In this document: positions 32,010 through 40,555 of the stretch, piece after piece
Layout: every line of letters begins with the position of its first letter
Position numbering within the stretch: position 1 is the first letter of the stretch
NCBI GenBank assembly: GCA_964632505.1
Contig: CAZWCE010000021.1
Location: 1-54,411, forward strand
Source of the DNA: CAZWCE01 sp964632505
GTDB taxonomy: Bacteria; Planctomycetota; Planctomycetia; Pirellulales; Thermoguttaceae
Direction of reading: 5' to 3'
DNA length: 54,411 nucleotides
Program-made: the position numbers and the translations under genes
The notes under the pieces: generated by a model
What the model was told of the DNA's origin: nothing
The model's database searches: none
Seen by the model: only the letters and a program-made list of their open reading frames with translations

Positions 32010-32760
32010 AGGGAGACACCTTTCCGCTGTCCGAGGGGAAGAAACATATGACCAACCCGGTATCCGCCTGTCTCGTCCGACCGGATGCCTTCAAAAGCGT
32101 TTTCGTCGGCAAGTCGTCCCGCGGGGGGGTCGGAACGAAAGAGATTTCCGGTAGGATTCGGAAATCCCTGGTAGACGTGAATACCTGTGCGTTTCCTTCG
32201 CGCGACTCTCCATAAGACACACGGATGGCTCGGCCTCGGCGATCGCTCTCGGAAAAGACGGCCTCTTGGGTTCTTTTTCGCTTTTCGCCGACTCGCTTGA
32301 TCGTCATCATCGGGAAGCGGAGAACGCCGGAAACAGTCAGTGTGTCATTGGTAGCGTCGGCCAAAAAAAGAATCTCGCTTCAGGAACTTCTGAAAAGGGC
32401 ATTTTGCAGGTTTCATTGGGATCGAAGGAATTATCGCAATCGAAGCCGTTAATCGGGTTTTCAACATCGTCGCCGTCGACTTGTTCCATTTGTGCGCTTT
32501 GGCCCCCTTATCGCGGGGGATAAGATGGGCGATGCTTGACTGCTTCGGGATGGAGGGGCGACTTGAGAAAATTTCCCCCCTCCCTTGGCTCTTCTACCTC
32601 TCTCAAGGTAAAATACACTGTTCTAAGACGTTTTCCACTCTTCCGAAGGAAGGAAGCGGCCTGCCTCCTATTCCGCGCGATGCGGGAAAAAACGTCGACA
32701 CCGTGGATGCGTTTTCCTCGGCAGCCCTCCACACGTCAACCCAAGCGAGATGATGCAAAG
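32010..32760. other. Divergent intergenic region upstream of hisI
   Basis: 751 bases between the leftward GT2 gene and rightward hisI. It holds a promoter candidate for hisI (32585-32614) and a small hairpin (CTTATC 32507-32512 with GATAAG 32519-32524). A leftward frame crossing into the GT2 gene and a rightward frame at 32481 show no protein-like features and are not called. Confidence 0.45.
32585..32614 (+). promoter_or_regulatory. Candidate sigma70 promoter of hisI-hisG
   Basis: TTGGCT (32585-32590), 18-bp spacer, TAAAAT (32609-32614). Transcription near 32621 would give a leader of about 140 nt before the hisI ATG. Confidence 0.4.
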
Positions 32761-33162
32761 ATGAGTTCCAGCGACAAATCAGCTACCCAGCGACCGGATT
32801 TCCAACGCTGCAACGGACTCCTACCGGTGATCGCCCAGGACCGTCGAACCGGCGAGGTCTTGATGATGGCCTACATGAACGAAGAGGCCTACGACGAAAC
32901 GCTGGCTTCCGGTCGGGCCGTCTATTTCAGTCGGAGTCGGAACAAACTCTGGCGAAAAGGCGAGGAAAGCGGCAATGTGCAGAAGGTCGAAGCGATGTAC
33001 ATCGACTGCGATCGTGATACCCTCTTGATTCGCGTCGAGCAGATCGGCGGAGCGGCTTGTCATGAAGGGTATAAAAGCTGCTTTTTCCGCAAAATCACCC
33101 CCGAAGGGCTTCAGGTGGAAGGCGAACGTGTCTTCGACCCGGCCGAAGTCTACAAGAAATAA
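32761..33162 (+). CDS. hisI: Phosphoribosyl-AMP cyclohydrolase
   Basis: A 133-residue HisI, the third step of histidine biosynthesis (hydrolysis of phosphoribosyl-AMP). The family signature FSRSRNKLWRKGEESGN (56-72) is complete, metal aspartates sit in IDCDRD (81-86), and the zinc cysteines C83, C100 and C107 with H101 match the fold. No HisE domain is fused, so the pyrophosphohydrolase is encoded elsewhere. The ATG at 32761 gives the family's normal short lead. hisG follows 29 bp downstream. Confidence 0.96.
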   Translation: MSSSDKSATQRPDFQRCNGLLPVIAQDRRTGEVLMMAYMNEEAYDETLASGRAVYFSRSRNKLWRKGEESGNVQKVEAMYIDCDRDTLLIRVEQIGGAACHEGYKSCFFRKITPEGLQVEGERVFDPAEVYKK

Positions 33163-33191
33163 ATCTCACCCGGATTCTGGAGCAGACGATC

Positions 33192-34070
33192 ATGGCAAAT
33201 CTCCTCAAACTCGGAATTCCCGCAGGTAGCCTCAAGGATGCGACGGTCGATCTTTTTCGCAAGAGTGGTTACAACATCACCGTCCATTCCCGAAACTACT
33301 TCCCCACGATCGACGATGCCGAAATCGAATGCATGCTGATTCGAGCCCAGGAGATGGCCCGGTACGTCGAAATCGGCGTTCTCGATGCCGGTTTGACCGG
33401 ATTCGACTGGATCGAAGAAACGGGTGCCGATGTGGCGGAGATCGCCGAGCTGAAGTTTTCGAAAGTCAGCCGTCGACCGGTCCGCTGGGTGTTGTGCGTG
33501 CCCGAGGATTCGCCGATCAAGCAGGTCAAGGATCTTCAGGGAAAACGGATCGCGACCGAGGCGGTCGGCCTAACGACGCGGTACCTGGCGAAACACGGAG
33601 TGAAGGCCGAGGTGGAATTCAGTTGGGGAGCGACCGAGGTCAAACCTCCCAAATTGGCCGATGCGATCGTCGAGGTGACCGAAACCGGCAATTCACTCCG
33701 GGCGAACAATCTCCGGATTCTCGATGAAGTTCTCCAGAGTACCACTCGGTTCATCGCCAATCGCGATTCCTACGAGAAAGATGCTTGGAAGCGCAAAAAG
33801 ATCGATAATATCGTTATGATGCTCGAGTCGAGCATGGCCGCCGAAGGAAAAGTCGGCTTAATGATGAACGTCCATTCCGATAATCTCGATAGCGTGGTCG
33901 CCCTCTTGCCGGCACTGAAAGAGCCGACCGTTTCGGGGATGCCCAGTTCCGATTGGTTCGCCGTCTCGACGATCATCGATGAATCGGTCGTCCGGGAGAT
34001 CATTCCCCAATTGCGCGAAGCGGGGGCCCGGGGAATCGTGGAGTTCCCGATCAGCAAGATTATCGACTGA
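33192..34070 (+). CDS. hisG: ATP phosphoribosyltransferase, long form
   Basis: A 292-residue HisG of the long, hexameric type with a C-terminal regulatory domain (from about residue 215), so it needs no HisZ. It catalyses the first step of histidine synthesis and is usually feedback-inhibited by histidine. Visible blocks: KLGIPAGSLKDATVDLFRKSG, the ligand loop LDAGLTGFDWIEE, GKRIATEAVGLTTRYL, and IVEVTETGNSLRANNLRI (phosphate-binding loop region). It forms a two-gene unit with hisI, converging with lptB on the right. Confidence 0.96.
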   Translation: MANLLKLGIPAGSLKDATVDLFRKSGYNITVHSRNYFPTIDDAEIECMLIRAQEMARYVEIGVLDAGLTGFDWIEETGADVAEIAELKFSKVSRRPVRWVLCVPEDSPIKQVKDLQGKRIATEAVGLTTRYLAKHGVKAEVEFSWGATEVKPPKLADAIVEVTETGNSLRANNLRILDEVLQSTTRFIANRDSYEKDAWKRKKIDNIVMMLESSMAAEGKVGLMMNVHSDNLDSVVALLPALKEPTVSGMPSSDWFAVSTIIDESVVREIIPQLREAGARGIVEFPISKIID

Positions 34071-34084
34071 GTCGCACGATACGA

Positions 34085-34103
34085 CCCCCGAGGGGCTATT
34101 TTT
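34085..34103 (+). terminator. Short terminator-like hairpin after hisG
   Basis: CCCC-CGA-GGGG followed by CTATTTTTT. The 4-bp stem is G-C only; it lies in the 25-bp gap between convergent hisG and lptB. Confidence 0.4.
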
Positions 34104-35124
34104 TCTGGAACCAGGAATCGAGCTGGAAAAAACCGCTCTGGGGCGTCTTTTTTTTCTTTTTCGGCTTCTCTGGGTCCGTTTTTTCCCGGCGGTCCAGTCC
34201 TTCGCGATGGGTGGTGGAGTGAGAAGCCGGCTTCCGCGTATTTGGCGGAGGCGGGACCGGATGCCCGGAACGGAGGCCTCGGCCGCGATCGGAACGCATC
34301 TCCAGATTCGGCATGCCTGATGGCTGTCCGGAACGGAGCGCTCCCAAATCCATATCTTCTCCGAAATAGACTTCCCGCGCTTCCTGGTTGGCTAGAACTT
34401 CCTCCGGCTTTCCGTGGCACAGCACATTTCCCGACTTGATGACATAGCTTCGGTGGGTGATTTGCAGGGTTTCGCGGACTTGGTGATCGGTGATCAAAAT
34501 GGCGATGCCGTCACGACTCAAGGTGCGGATGGTTTCCTGAATGCTGTCGATGGTCACCGGATCGATGCCGGTGAACGGTTCGTCGAGAAGGATGATTTGA
34601 GGCGTGGAAACCAATGCCCGGGCAATTTCCAGTCTTCGCCGCTCCCCCCCGGAGAGTGACCGCGCCTTGTTCTTTCGCAAGTGGGTGATCTTGAATTTTT
34701 CCAGCAGTTCCTCGGTTCGACGTTTCCGGGTTTTGCGATCTTGGCCGAGAAGTTCCATCACTCCCAGCAGATTATCTTGCACGGAAAGATTCCGAAAGAC
34801 GCTCTCGTCTTGCGGCAAGTATCCCATGCCGCCATCTCGGGCTCGGCGATACATCGGCCAGCCGGTCACATCCTGGCCGTTGAGAAACACCATCCCTTCG
34901 TTCGGCTCGATCATCCCGCAGGTCATGCGAAAGCTGGTTGTCTTTCCGGCCCCGTTCGGACCGAGCAGACCGACGATTTCCCCTCGGTTCACATGAAAGC
35001 CGACTCCGTCGACGACCCGACGTTTGCCGTAGATTTTCACGAGTCCCTCGACCTTGAGAATCAGAGAAGTGGCATGGTGTTTCGAGTCGATTTTGATTTT
35101 CGGGAAAGCTTTCTGACGGTGCAT
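34096..35124 (-). CDS. lptB: LPS export ABC transporter ATP-binding protein
   Basis: A 342-residue ATPase of the LptB type, which powers transport of lipopolysaccharide from the inner membrane through LptFG. Walker A GPNGAGKTT, the signature LSGGERRRLEIARAL, Walker B IILLDEPFTGID and the switch histidine in ITDHQVRET are intact, and GYLPQDESVFRNLSV is the LptB-specific Q-loop region. Past residue 245 a proline-, arginine- and lysine-rich extension of about 95 residues is added to the usual 240-residue protein. AGGGG 5 nt before the ATG supports the start. With lpxB in the same window it points to an LPS-type outer membrane. Confidence 0.93.
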   Translation of the reverse strand: MHRQKAFPKIKIDSKHHATSLILKVEGLVKIYGKRRVVDGVGFHVNRGEIVGLLGPNGAGKTTSFRMTCGMIEPNEGMVFLNGQDVTGWPMYRRARDGGMGYLPQDESVFRNLSVQDNLLGVMELLGQDRKTRKRRTEELLEKFKITHLRKNKARSLSGGERRRLEIARALVSTPQIILLDEPFTGIDPVTIDSIQETIRTLSRDGIAILITDHQVRETLQITHRSYVIKSGNVLCHGKPEEVLANQEAREVYFGEDMDLGALRSGQPSGMPNLEMRSDRGRGLRSGHPVPPPPNTRKPASHSTTHREGLDRREKTDPEKPKKKKKTPQSGFFQLDSWFQKK

Positions 35125-35465
35125 GAGAGCCCCTTTTAGCGTGGGAAAGGGTGCGGGCGGGACGAAATTTCCCCGCCATCATAGAAAAAGCGGGACGTTT
35201 CCGGAAGCCCGATTTGGTCGGCGAAGTGGAATTGGATGGGAAAACGGGGCCTCTTCATCCTATTTCTAGTATCGCATACGCCGGAGAAAACAATCGATGG
35301 AAAGGACTTGATGCCGCAGGAAGGCGGTTCGGTTGCATTGCAAGTCTTTGCTGGAAAGGTGTTTGCGAAGAAATCGTTCTCGTGAAAAAATAGGCGGGGG
35401 AGAGGGCGCCTCTCGGGAAAGGGCATAGATTTTCGCGGCGTTTTCCTGAAAAGAGGATCCTTCCG
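35125..35465. other. Intergenic region between the first signal peptidase gene and lptB
   Basis: 341 bases. It holds the lptB promoter candidate and hairpin (35156-35206) and otherwise nothing recognised. Confidence 0.4.
35156..35206 (-). promoter_or_regulatory. Candidate lptB promoter with start-site hairpin
   Basis: On the minus strand TTCCGG (35206-35201), 17-bp spacer, TATGAT (35183-35178). Immediately downstream is an inverted repeat GGCGGG/CCCGCC (35177-35172 with 35161-35156) that would fold at the 5' end of the mRNA. Confidence 0.35.
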
Positions 35466-37298
35466 CTACTCGATGAATCGCATCTTCTGGACATTCGGGA
35501 TCAGGTGGAGATCTTTCATGCCCGGCACCGGATGACCATGGGGCCAGTAGACCAAAAGCGCCTTGCCCACCAGGTAGGCTTCCGGCACGTAGTGGGGAAC
35601 ATGATGTTGCGACATCCACAGACGGCTGTCGGAGCTGCTCGCGCTGTTGTCGCCCAAGGCCAGAAACTGCTCCTTTTTCATGTCGAATTCGAGGGAGTGG
35701 GTGGTGCCGAAATTCGACCAGTTCAGAGGATTGGAGAGGACACTGTTGACCGTGTTGTGGTTCAGCGGCACATAGGGAAACGGCTTGATATCGCAGGGTG
35801 ATTGGTTCGTCTGTGCGATGTAGTAGAGGTCGCGATGAAGCTGGAGGTGATCGACGGTCAAGGCAGCCTGGAAGGTGCCGATACGAGCCGGCATGGCGTC
35901 GGCCTCGGTGGGATCGCGGTCGAGTGGAAGTTGGTAAACGGCCCCGCGGGGAAAGGCGATCTCCTTGCGATCGACCCAGAGTCGTAATTGCTCATCGATG
36001 TTGGCGAACATCACTTTCCAAGTCCCGGTCCCCCGAATGCGCGTCTCCGCCTCGACCGGCTCGAATGTCGCTTCGCCGGGGATAAGCATCGTGGCCAACC
36101 CGGTGGATAGATCGATACGGCACTGGAACCGAACCCCTCCCTCGACCAGCTCGAAGAGCGCTTCTCCCTGCTCGCTTTCGCTGGTCAACTCACAGGAAAG
36201 GGCGAGATCGCCGACCCAGTTCAGGCCCATGCTGTCGGGATTCTGTCGGGCGAGGAATCTCGGTTCCGAAGGAGTGCTCAGGTTTTCGATCAACCCGACA
36301 TTGGAAGTCGTCGGCGAAATGGACAAACCGGAGTTGTAGGCGGTGAAATCGGTTACCAGTTTGGGGTTGTGCCGGACGCCATAGGGAGGCATTTGTCCCT
36401 GAGAGAGATAGGCCCAATCTTCCGACGACGGGACGATATGACGATAGCGGAGCCACTGTTCCTCCGACGAGGCGCCGTCGTTCGAAAAGACGCGGTGATC
36501 TTCGGTTGTCCAGGAAGGGGAAGATCCTTCGGTTGCGGATTGATCATCCGCCCAGCGGGGCGGCCAGCCGAGTTCGAGAATCGAATCGACCAGGTAGTCA
36601 TTATCGTAAACCAGTTGCAGCATCGCCATCAAGTGTTCCGAGGATTTCCGAGCAATGGTGAAGTGATCGTCGCCATGGGGTCGGAAAAACACGTCTCCCC
36701 CGCGAATGCGAATCGTTTCCTCCGGGAGGCCCACGATCCGTTTGATGAAGTTCGTGTTCGGCTCGCCGGGGTACTTGAAGACGGAAACCTCCCACCGCCG
36801 CGGTTTCCGAAATTCGAAGATGTACTTATTCACCAGAATCCGATCGCCTTTGAAGGTGGGGTAATCGGCGTCGTATTGATTGTTGGGGCCGAAGTACATC
36901 GAAAAGCGACACTGGGGACAGGTCCCGGCGACCACCTGGGTGCTCGGTTTCCGGGCGTTCGTCTGGCTGTCGTACTCCTCGCTCGCACTTACCCGATAGG
37001 GGTAACCGCACTGAGGGCACGTGACGTCTTTATGACGCCCCATCAGGGTGGGGGCCATCGATCCGGTGGGAATGACAAACGCTTCGGCTTGAAAGGTTCG
37101 CAAAAGAAAAGCGAGAATCAAGGCGACGGCGACCGATTCGAGCACTTCACGGACGAGGCTGATCGATTCACGCTTCGTTTTGAAAGAATTCTTCTTTCCT
37201 CGGGCATCGCGCTGATCCACCGCGATGGTTTTCTCTGCTCCCTTTTTTGCGTTTTCTGGGGAGGGCGTCTGTTTCGACTTGTTTTTTTTCTTGGACAT
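35466..37298 (-). CDS. lepB: Signal peptidase I, large planctomycete form
   Basis: A 610-residue type I signal peptidase, which cleaves signal peptides of exported proteins at the outer face of the inner membrane. After a lysine-rich cytoplasmic lead, one transmembrane helix (about 53-72) precedes the catalytic serine in VIPTGSMAPTL. A zinc ribbon is inserted next (CPQCGYPYR and CPQCRF). The general-base lysine is present in GDRILVNKY. Between this and box E (LGDNSASSSDSRLW) lies an insertion of about 300 residues with a concanavalin/laminin G-like stretch (about 360-480). The E. coli enzyme is about 324 residues. The ATG at 37298 (M-S-K-K-K-N) is preferred to 37334; the ribosome-binding signal is weak. 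A paralogue lies immediately upstream. Confidence 0.92.
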   Translation of the reverse strand: MSKKKNKSKQTPSPENAKKGAEKTIAVDQRDARGKKNSFKTKRESISLVREVLESVAVALILAFLLRTFQAEAFVIPTGSMAPTLMGRHKDVTCPQCGYPYRVSASEEYDSQTNARKPSTQVVAGTCPQCRFSMYFGPNNQYDADYPTFKGDRILVNKYIFEFRKPRRWEVSVFKYPGEPNTNFIKRIVGLPEETIRIRGGDVFFRPHGDDHFTIARKSSEHLMAMLQLVYDNDYLVDSILELGWPPRWADDQSATEGSSPSWTTEDHRVFSNDGASSEEQWLRYRHIVPSSEDWAYLSQGQMPPYGVRHNPKLVTDFTAYNSGLSISPTTSNVGLIENLSTPSEPRFLARQNPDSMGLNWVGDLALSCELTSESEQGEALFELVEGGVRFQCRIDLSTGLATMLIPGEATFEPVEAETRIRGTGTWKVMFANIDEQLRLWVDRKEIAFPRGAVYQLPLDRDPTEADAMPARIGTFQAALTVDHLQLHRDLYYIAQTNQSPCDIKPFPYVPLNHNTVNSVLSNPLNWSNFGTTHSLEFDMKKEQFLALGDNSASSSDSRLWMSQHHVPHYVPEAYLVGKALLVYWPHGHPVPGMKDLHLIPNVQKMRFIE

Positions 37299-37509
37299 CA
37301 CTGAATCATCATGAATAAATGAACCGAGCGGCAAGACTCGGTGGGATGGAGGTTTCCGTCAGGTAGGGAGCTGCATTCGTCGGTTTTTTTCCGTTTGAAA
37401 AAAGGCGTTTTCCCGGTGGCCGATCGTTTCGGTTTTCGACAATCCAAGGGAGAATAGGACGAATGATGCAATGAACTATGATTTTCTATTCTTGTCTCAC
37501 GGGACTACT

Positions 37510-38934
37510 TCACCGGACGGTACAATCTTTTTTTGTTTTACTCTTTTTCCCATTCTTTGGCAACCGTGACGGTCTCCCGGAGGAGATGAATCGCGAAAAT
37601 GGCACCGGTTTTCCAACCAATCGTGACGCCCGTTCCCCCGGCGTGGGGATCTCGTGACGGCTGTCGCGCGAGATGCTCGGGTTGTCGCCGACCAGGAAAT
37701 AACGGTTTTTGCCGAGCTTCCAGCACTTCTTCTCGGGTTGGGGGCCTTCGCTCTCGACACCGGGGCCATAATAGCAATCACGAAAGACTTCCATTTGTTC
37801 CACCGGAAAGTCTTTTTTCGTAGTGGCGACCGCCAGGGGCATCGGCACGACAGCTTCTTCCTTCAGAAGCGGCAGGTCTCTTTTCCAGACGGCTCGGCCG
37901 TCGATCGCCACGAGAAATCGCCGATCGACCAGTGACATTTCCACCTTGAACACTCCGGAACTTGCTTCCGGCAGCTTTTTGACCTCCGAGAAGTCTTGCG
38001 TCGCCAGCTTCACGGTGTTTCCATTCTCACCGAAATGCAGTGCAAAAACGTCTTCGCCGTCGGTCGCGAGAACCCAAACGGGCGCTTCTCGTTGATGGGG
38101 AAGGTCGAACCGCAGCATCAGGTCGCGCACCGGGTGGATCTGTCTCGGCCGGGACGGCCACATCTGGTTGCTGCTTCGTCGGTTGGTCACCCCGGATTCG
38201 AGGATCACCGGAGGCGATTCGTCGGAATTCGTCTTTTTGGCCGAAGCGTCTCTTCCCGAAGGCTTGCCACCAGCATAAGCTGCGGGGGAGGTTTCCCAGA
38301 AAGGTGGAGAAGTGGGAATCGTTCGTCGACAACGGAATCCCCACCAGTGGAGATTCTCGACCCCAGGAGGGGGAAATACGAGAGCCGACTTTGCCGACAG
38401 CCCGTTCTCAAGAGCATCCCATCCCCCTCCCTCGACGGGGAAGGTGATTTCGCGTTGGACTTCCAGAGGTTTTCGAGCGATTTGACCATCGATCAGGAGG
38501 TCGCCGTGGTGAAATCGGACTGTTTCCCCCGGTAATCCGAGAATTCGTTTGATGACCTGCTTTCGCCCCTCTTTATGGGGGGCGTAGGCAACGGTCTCCC
38601 ATCTCCGAGGGGGGCGAAAAAGGAATGCGGTTCGGTCGATCAAGATCCGCTCTCCTCGCGCTGGAGGAGACGCCCTCCATTCATTCCCGGCGAAATCACA
38701 TTCGGGGCACGTCGCGTGCGCGATCCTGCGCGGCCCGGTCGCAGCGCAGTGAAATCGGTGAGCGCATTGCGCACAAGAAATGACCCGATGAGGACCTCGG
38801 AACGTAGGCATCATCGAAGCGCCGCCGATGATTACCGGCGTGAGAAATCCCTCGACCAGAAAGGTGCGGCCGATCAGCACGAGGAAAGCCAGCAGGATGC
38901 CGCGTCGCAACGCGGAAAACAACAGAGGGGTCAT
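37510..38934 (-). CDS. Signal peptidase I paralogue with Lys-to-Arg change at the catalytic base
   Basis: A 474-residue (480 if the TTG at 38952 is used) paralogue of the neighbouring signal peptidase. It keeps the transmembrane anchor, the serine box (GGASMMPTF), the zinc ribbon (SCAQC and TCPECDF), the lectin-like insert and box E (VGDNPSISRDSRHE). At the place of the catalytic lysine it reads GERILIDRTAF, with arginine (codon CGA) where the other protein has V-N-K-Y. Lysine is thought to be required as general base in this family, so this copy may be inactive, a decoy, or of changed specificity. The ATG at 38934 and TTG at 38952 both lack a strong Shine-Dalgarno. A 211-bp gap separates it from the downstream lepB. 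Confidence 0.85.
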   Translation of the reverse strand: MTPLLFSALRRGILLAFLVLIGRTFLVEGFLTPVIIGGASMMPTFRGPHRVISCAQCAHRFHCAATGPRRIAHATCPECDFAGNEWRASPPARGERILIDRTAFLFRPPRRWETVAYAPHKEGRKQVIKRILGLPGETVRFHHGDLLIDGQIARKPLEVQREITFPVEGGGWDALENGLSAKSALVFPPPGVENLHWWGFRCRRTIPTSPPFWETSPAAYAGGKPSGRDASAKKTNSDESPPVILESGVTNRRSSNQMWPSRPRQIHPVRDLMLRFDLPHQREAPVWVLATDGEDVFALHFGENGNTVKLATQDFSEVKKLPEASSGVFKVEMSLVDRRFLVAIDGRAVWKRDLPLLKEEAVVPMPLAVATTKKDFPVEQMEVFRDCYYGPGVESEGPQPEKKCWKLGKNRYFLVGDNPSISRDSRHEIPTPGERASRLVGKPVPFSRFISSGRPSRLPKNGKKSKTKKDCTVR

Positions 38935-38985
38935 TCCGGCATGATGCCGCAAGCGTCCACGGTTGTCAATCGCAAAAAAGGACCG

Positions 38986-40302
38986 TCAATTCGATTGTAT
39001 TTGGTCGGCCAGGGCGTTGGCGGTGGCATTGACGATGGCCTCGGAGGTGATCGTCGCGCCCGAGACGGCGTCGATGCCCTTGAGTCCTTGTTTTTCGACG
39101 ATCTGCCTTGGGGTGTCGATGATCGAGGAATAGTACTGCTTCTCTTTGTGACGTGTGACGGTCACATCTTCGATGCGTCCGTTCCTCACCGTCACTTCGA
39201 TGTGCAATTCCCCGGCGTAGGCGGGGGCGTGTCCCCGGTAAGTGCCGTCGGGAATCGCCGCCAAATCGAGCTTTTCGAAGACGCGAATGGTGGCGATGTT
39301 TTCGCGGGCCCGTTGTCTGTTCCTTTCGTAAATATCCCGTCCGCTTCGCGGATGCCGCCGGGCGGGAAGGTCGAGGAGCTTCTGATACTGCGTGATCGCA
39401 TCGTCAAACCGGCCGGCCAATCGACAGGCATCGCCGGCGTAGAGGTAGGCCATATCGGGGCGTTGTCCTTGCGATGCGGCCGAGGCGGCGAGTTTCAAAG
39501 CGCGATCGGTATCGCCCATGTCGGCGATCAACTTGATGGTGGGATAGTAGATGGGGTTGCGATCGATGATTTCTCGGGCGGCTTCGGCGTCGCCCAGTTT
39601 CCAGTAGCAGCGGGCCAGCAATGTCGAAAACGGATGTTGCTCCACACCGGCTTTCTGGAGCCAGAAGGCGGCTCGGGCATGGTCTTGTTCGAACTGGTAG
39701 TACATCCGACCCAGACGACGCATGTCGCGCTGGAGTTTCTCCGAATCATTTTGGTGGAGTTTCAGCAAGTAGTGCATCAGTCGGATGCCTTCTCGCCAGC
39801 GATTCTGGTTTGGGTTGATGATGTCCCAAAGATATTGGCCCACATTGACCCGGTTGTTCCATCCTCCGGTGGGGGGCCTCAGCGGCCAGGAGAGATCGAG
39901 CGTCTCCGGGTAATCGAGTTCGACCTCCTCCCACCAATCGGGGCGTGTCCGTCCGATCTTCTCGATCTCTTCCGCGACTTCGCTCTTGGAGGACTGGTCG
40001 AGTTCGTTCGATTCCTTCGGTGCGGTGGTCGTTTCGCCCGACGCATCGAGCGATTCGAGGAGATTTCGGTCGGCGGCCGAGAGCATCTGCCGCTCGATGG
40101 CGATGAGTTGCCCATCGGGTTTTCGCAGATAGACCTTCCCCTCTTCCTGTCGGACGTACTCCGCTTCGATTTCATACTGACCGGTGATGTCGGTCCAGAT
40201 GCGGATTTCGGCCGCGGCGCTCTCGGCAACGGCAAGCAGAAGAGCGATGGTCACGACCCAACAAAAACCGCTCGTCGGAAAGCGACTGCAAACATGACGC
40301 AT
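38986..40302 (-). CDS. Exported SHD1 / TPR-like / FMN-binding domain protein
   Basis: A 438-residue exported protein with signal peptide (1-31). Residues 34-83 are an SHD1-like domain (IRIWTDITGQYEIEAEYV, then GQLIAIERQMLSAADR), a planctomycete-enriched module. A helical middle part looks like tetratricopeptide repeats (LGRMYYQFEQDHARAAFWLQ, then LARCYWKLGDAEAAREII and YAGDACRLAGRFDDAITQYQ). The C-terminus is an FMN-binding domain (about 350-438) with the S-G-A-T-I-T-S site that carries covalent or bound FMN in related NqrC/RnfG-type domains. The ATG at 40302 was chosen because GAGG lies 6 nt upstream. A role in extracytoplasmic electron transfer or assembly is possible but not shown. Confidence 0.85.
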   Translation of the reverse strand: MRHVCSRFPTSGFCWVVTIALLLAVAESAAAEIRIWTDITGQYEIEAEYVRQEEGKVYLRKPDGQLIAIERQMLSAADRNLLESLDASGETTTAPKESNELDQSSKSEVAEEIEKIGRTRPDWWEEVELDYPETLDLSWPLRPPTGGWNNRVNVGQYLWDIINPNQNRWREGIRLMHYLLKLHQNDSEKLQRDMRRLGRMYYQFEQDHARAAFWLQKAGVEQHPFSTLLARCYWKLGDAEAAREIIDRNPIYYPTIKLIADMGDTDRALKLAASAASQGQRPDMAYLYAGDACRLAGRFDDAITQYQKLLDLPARRHPRSGRDIYERNRQRARENIATIRVFEKLDLAAIPDGTYRGHAPAYAGELHIEVTVRNGRIEDVTVTRHKEKQYYSSIIDTPRQIVEKQGLKGIDAVSGATITSEAIVNATANALADQIQSN

Positions 40303-40451
40303 GGAATACCTCATCGATTTCGAAAAAAGCAGAAAGTTGATTTCATCGAGCATTCAAAAAGTGAACTCTTTTGGCATTGTAGTTTAGGGGCGTTTTTCAG
40401 TAAAGGGTCACTTTCGGGCGGAGGAAGTGACGGGGACACGCATTCGCGAAA

Positions 40452-40489
40452 AGAAAAAGGGGCACTCCCACCGGTGGGAATACCCCTTT
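40452..40489 (-). terminator. Terminator of the leftward propeller lipoprotein gene
   Basis: Read leftward: GGGG-TATT-CCCACC-GGTGGGA-GTG-CCCC, a long stem with an internal bulge, followed by TTTTTCTTTTT. It ends the lipoprotein transcript and isolates the SHD1 gene. Confidence 0.75.
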
Positions 40490-40555
40490 GGTTCATGAGG
40501 TTTCATCAAGTGAAGGCGACGTCACGGTGATTGGAGATCGCCACGCGCGGACGAC

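Noticed and set aside
31747..32364. Leftward open frame of about 200 codons overlapping the GT2 gene
   Set aside because: Most of it lies over the GT2 coding sequence in another frame, and the rest has no ribosome-binding site or recognisable motif.
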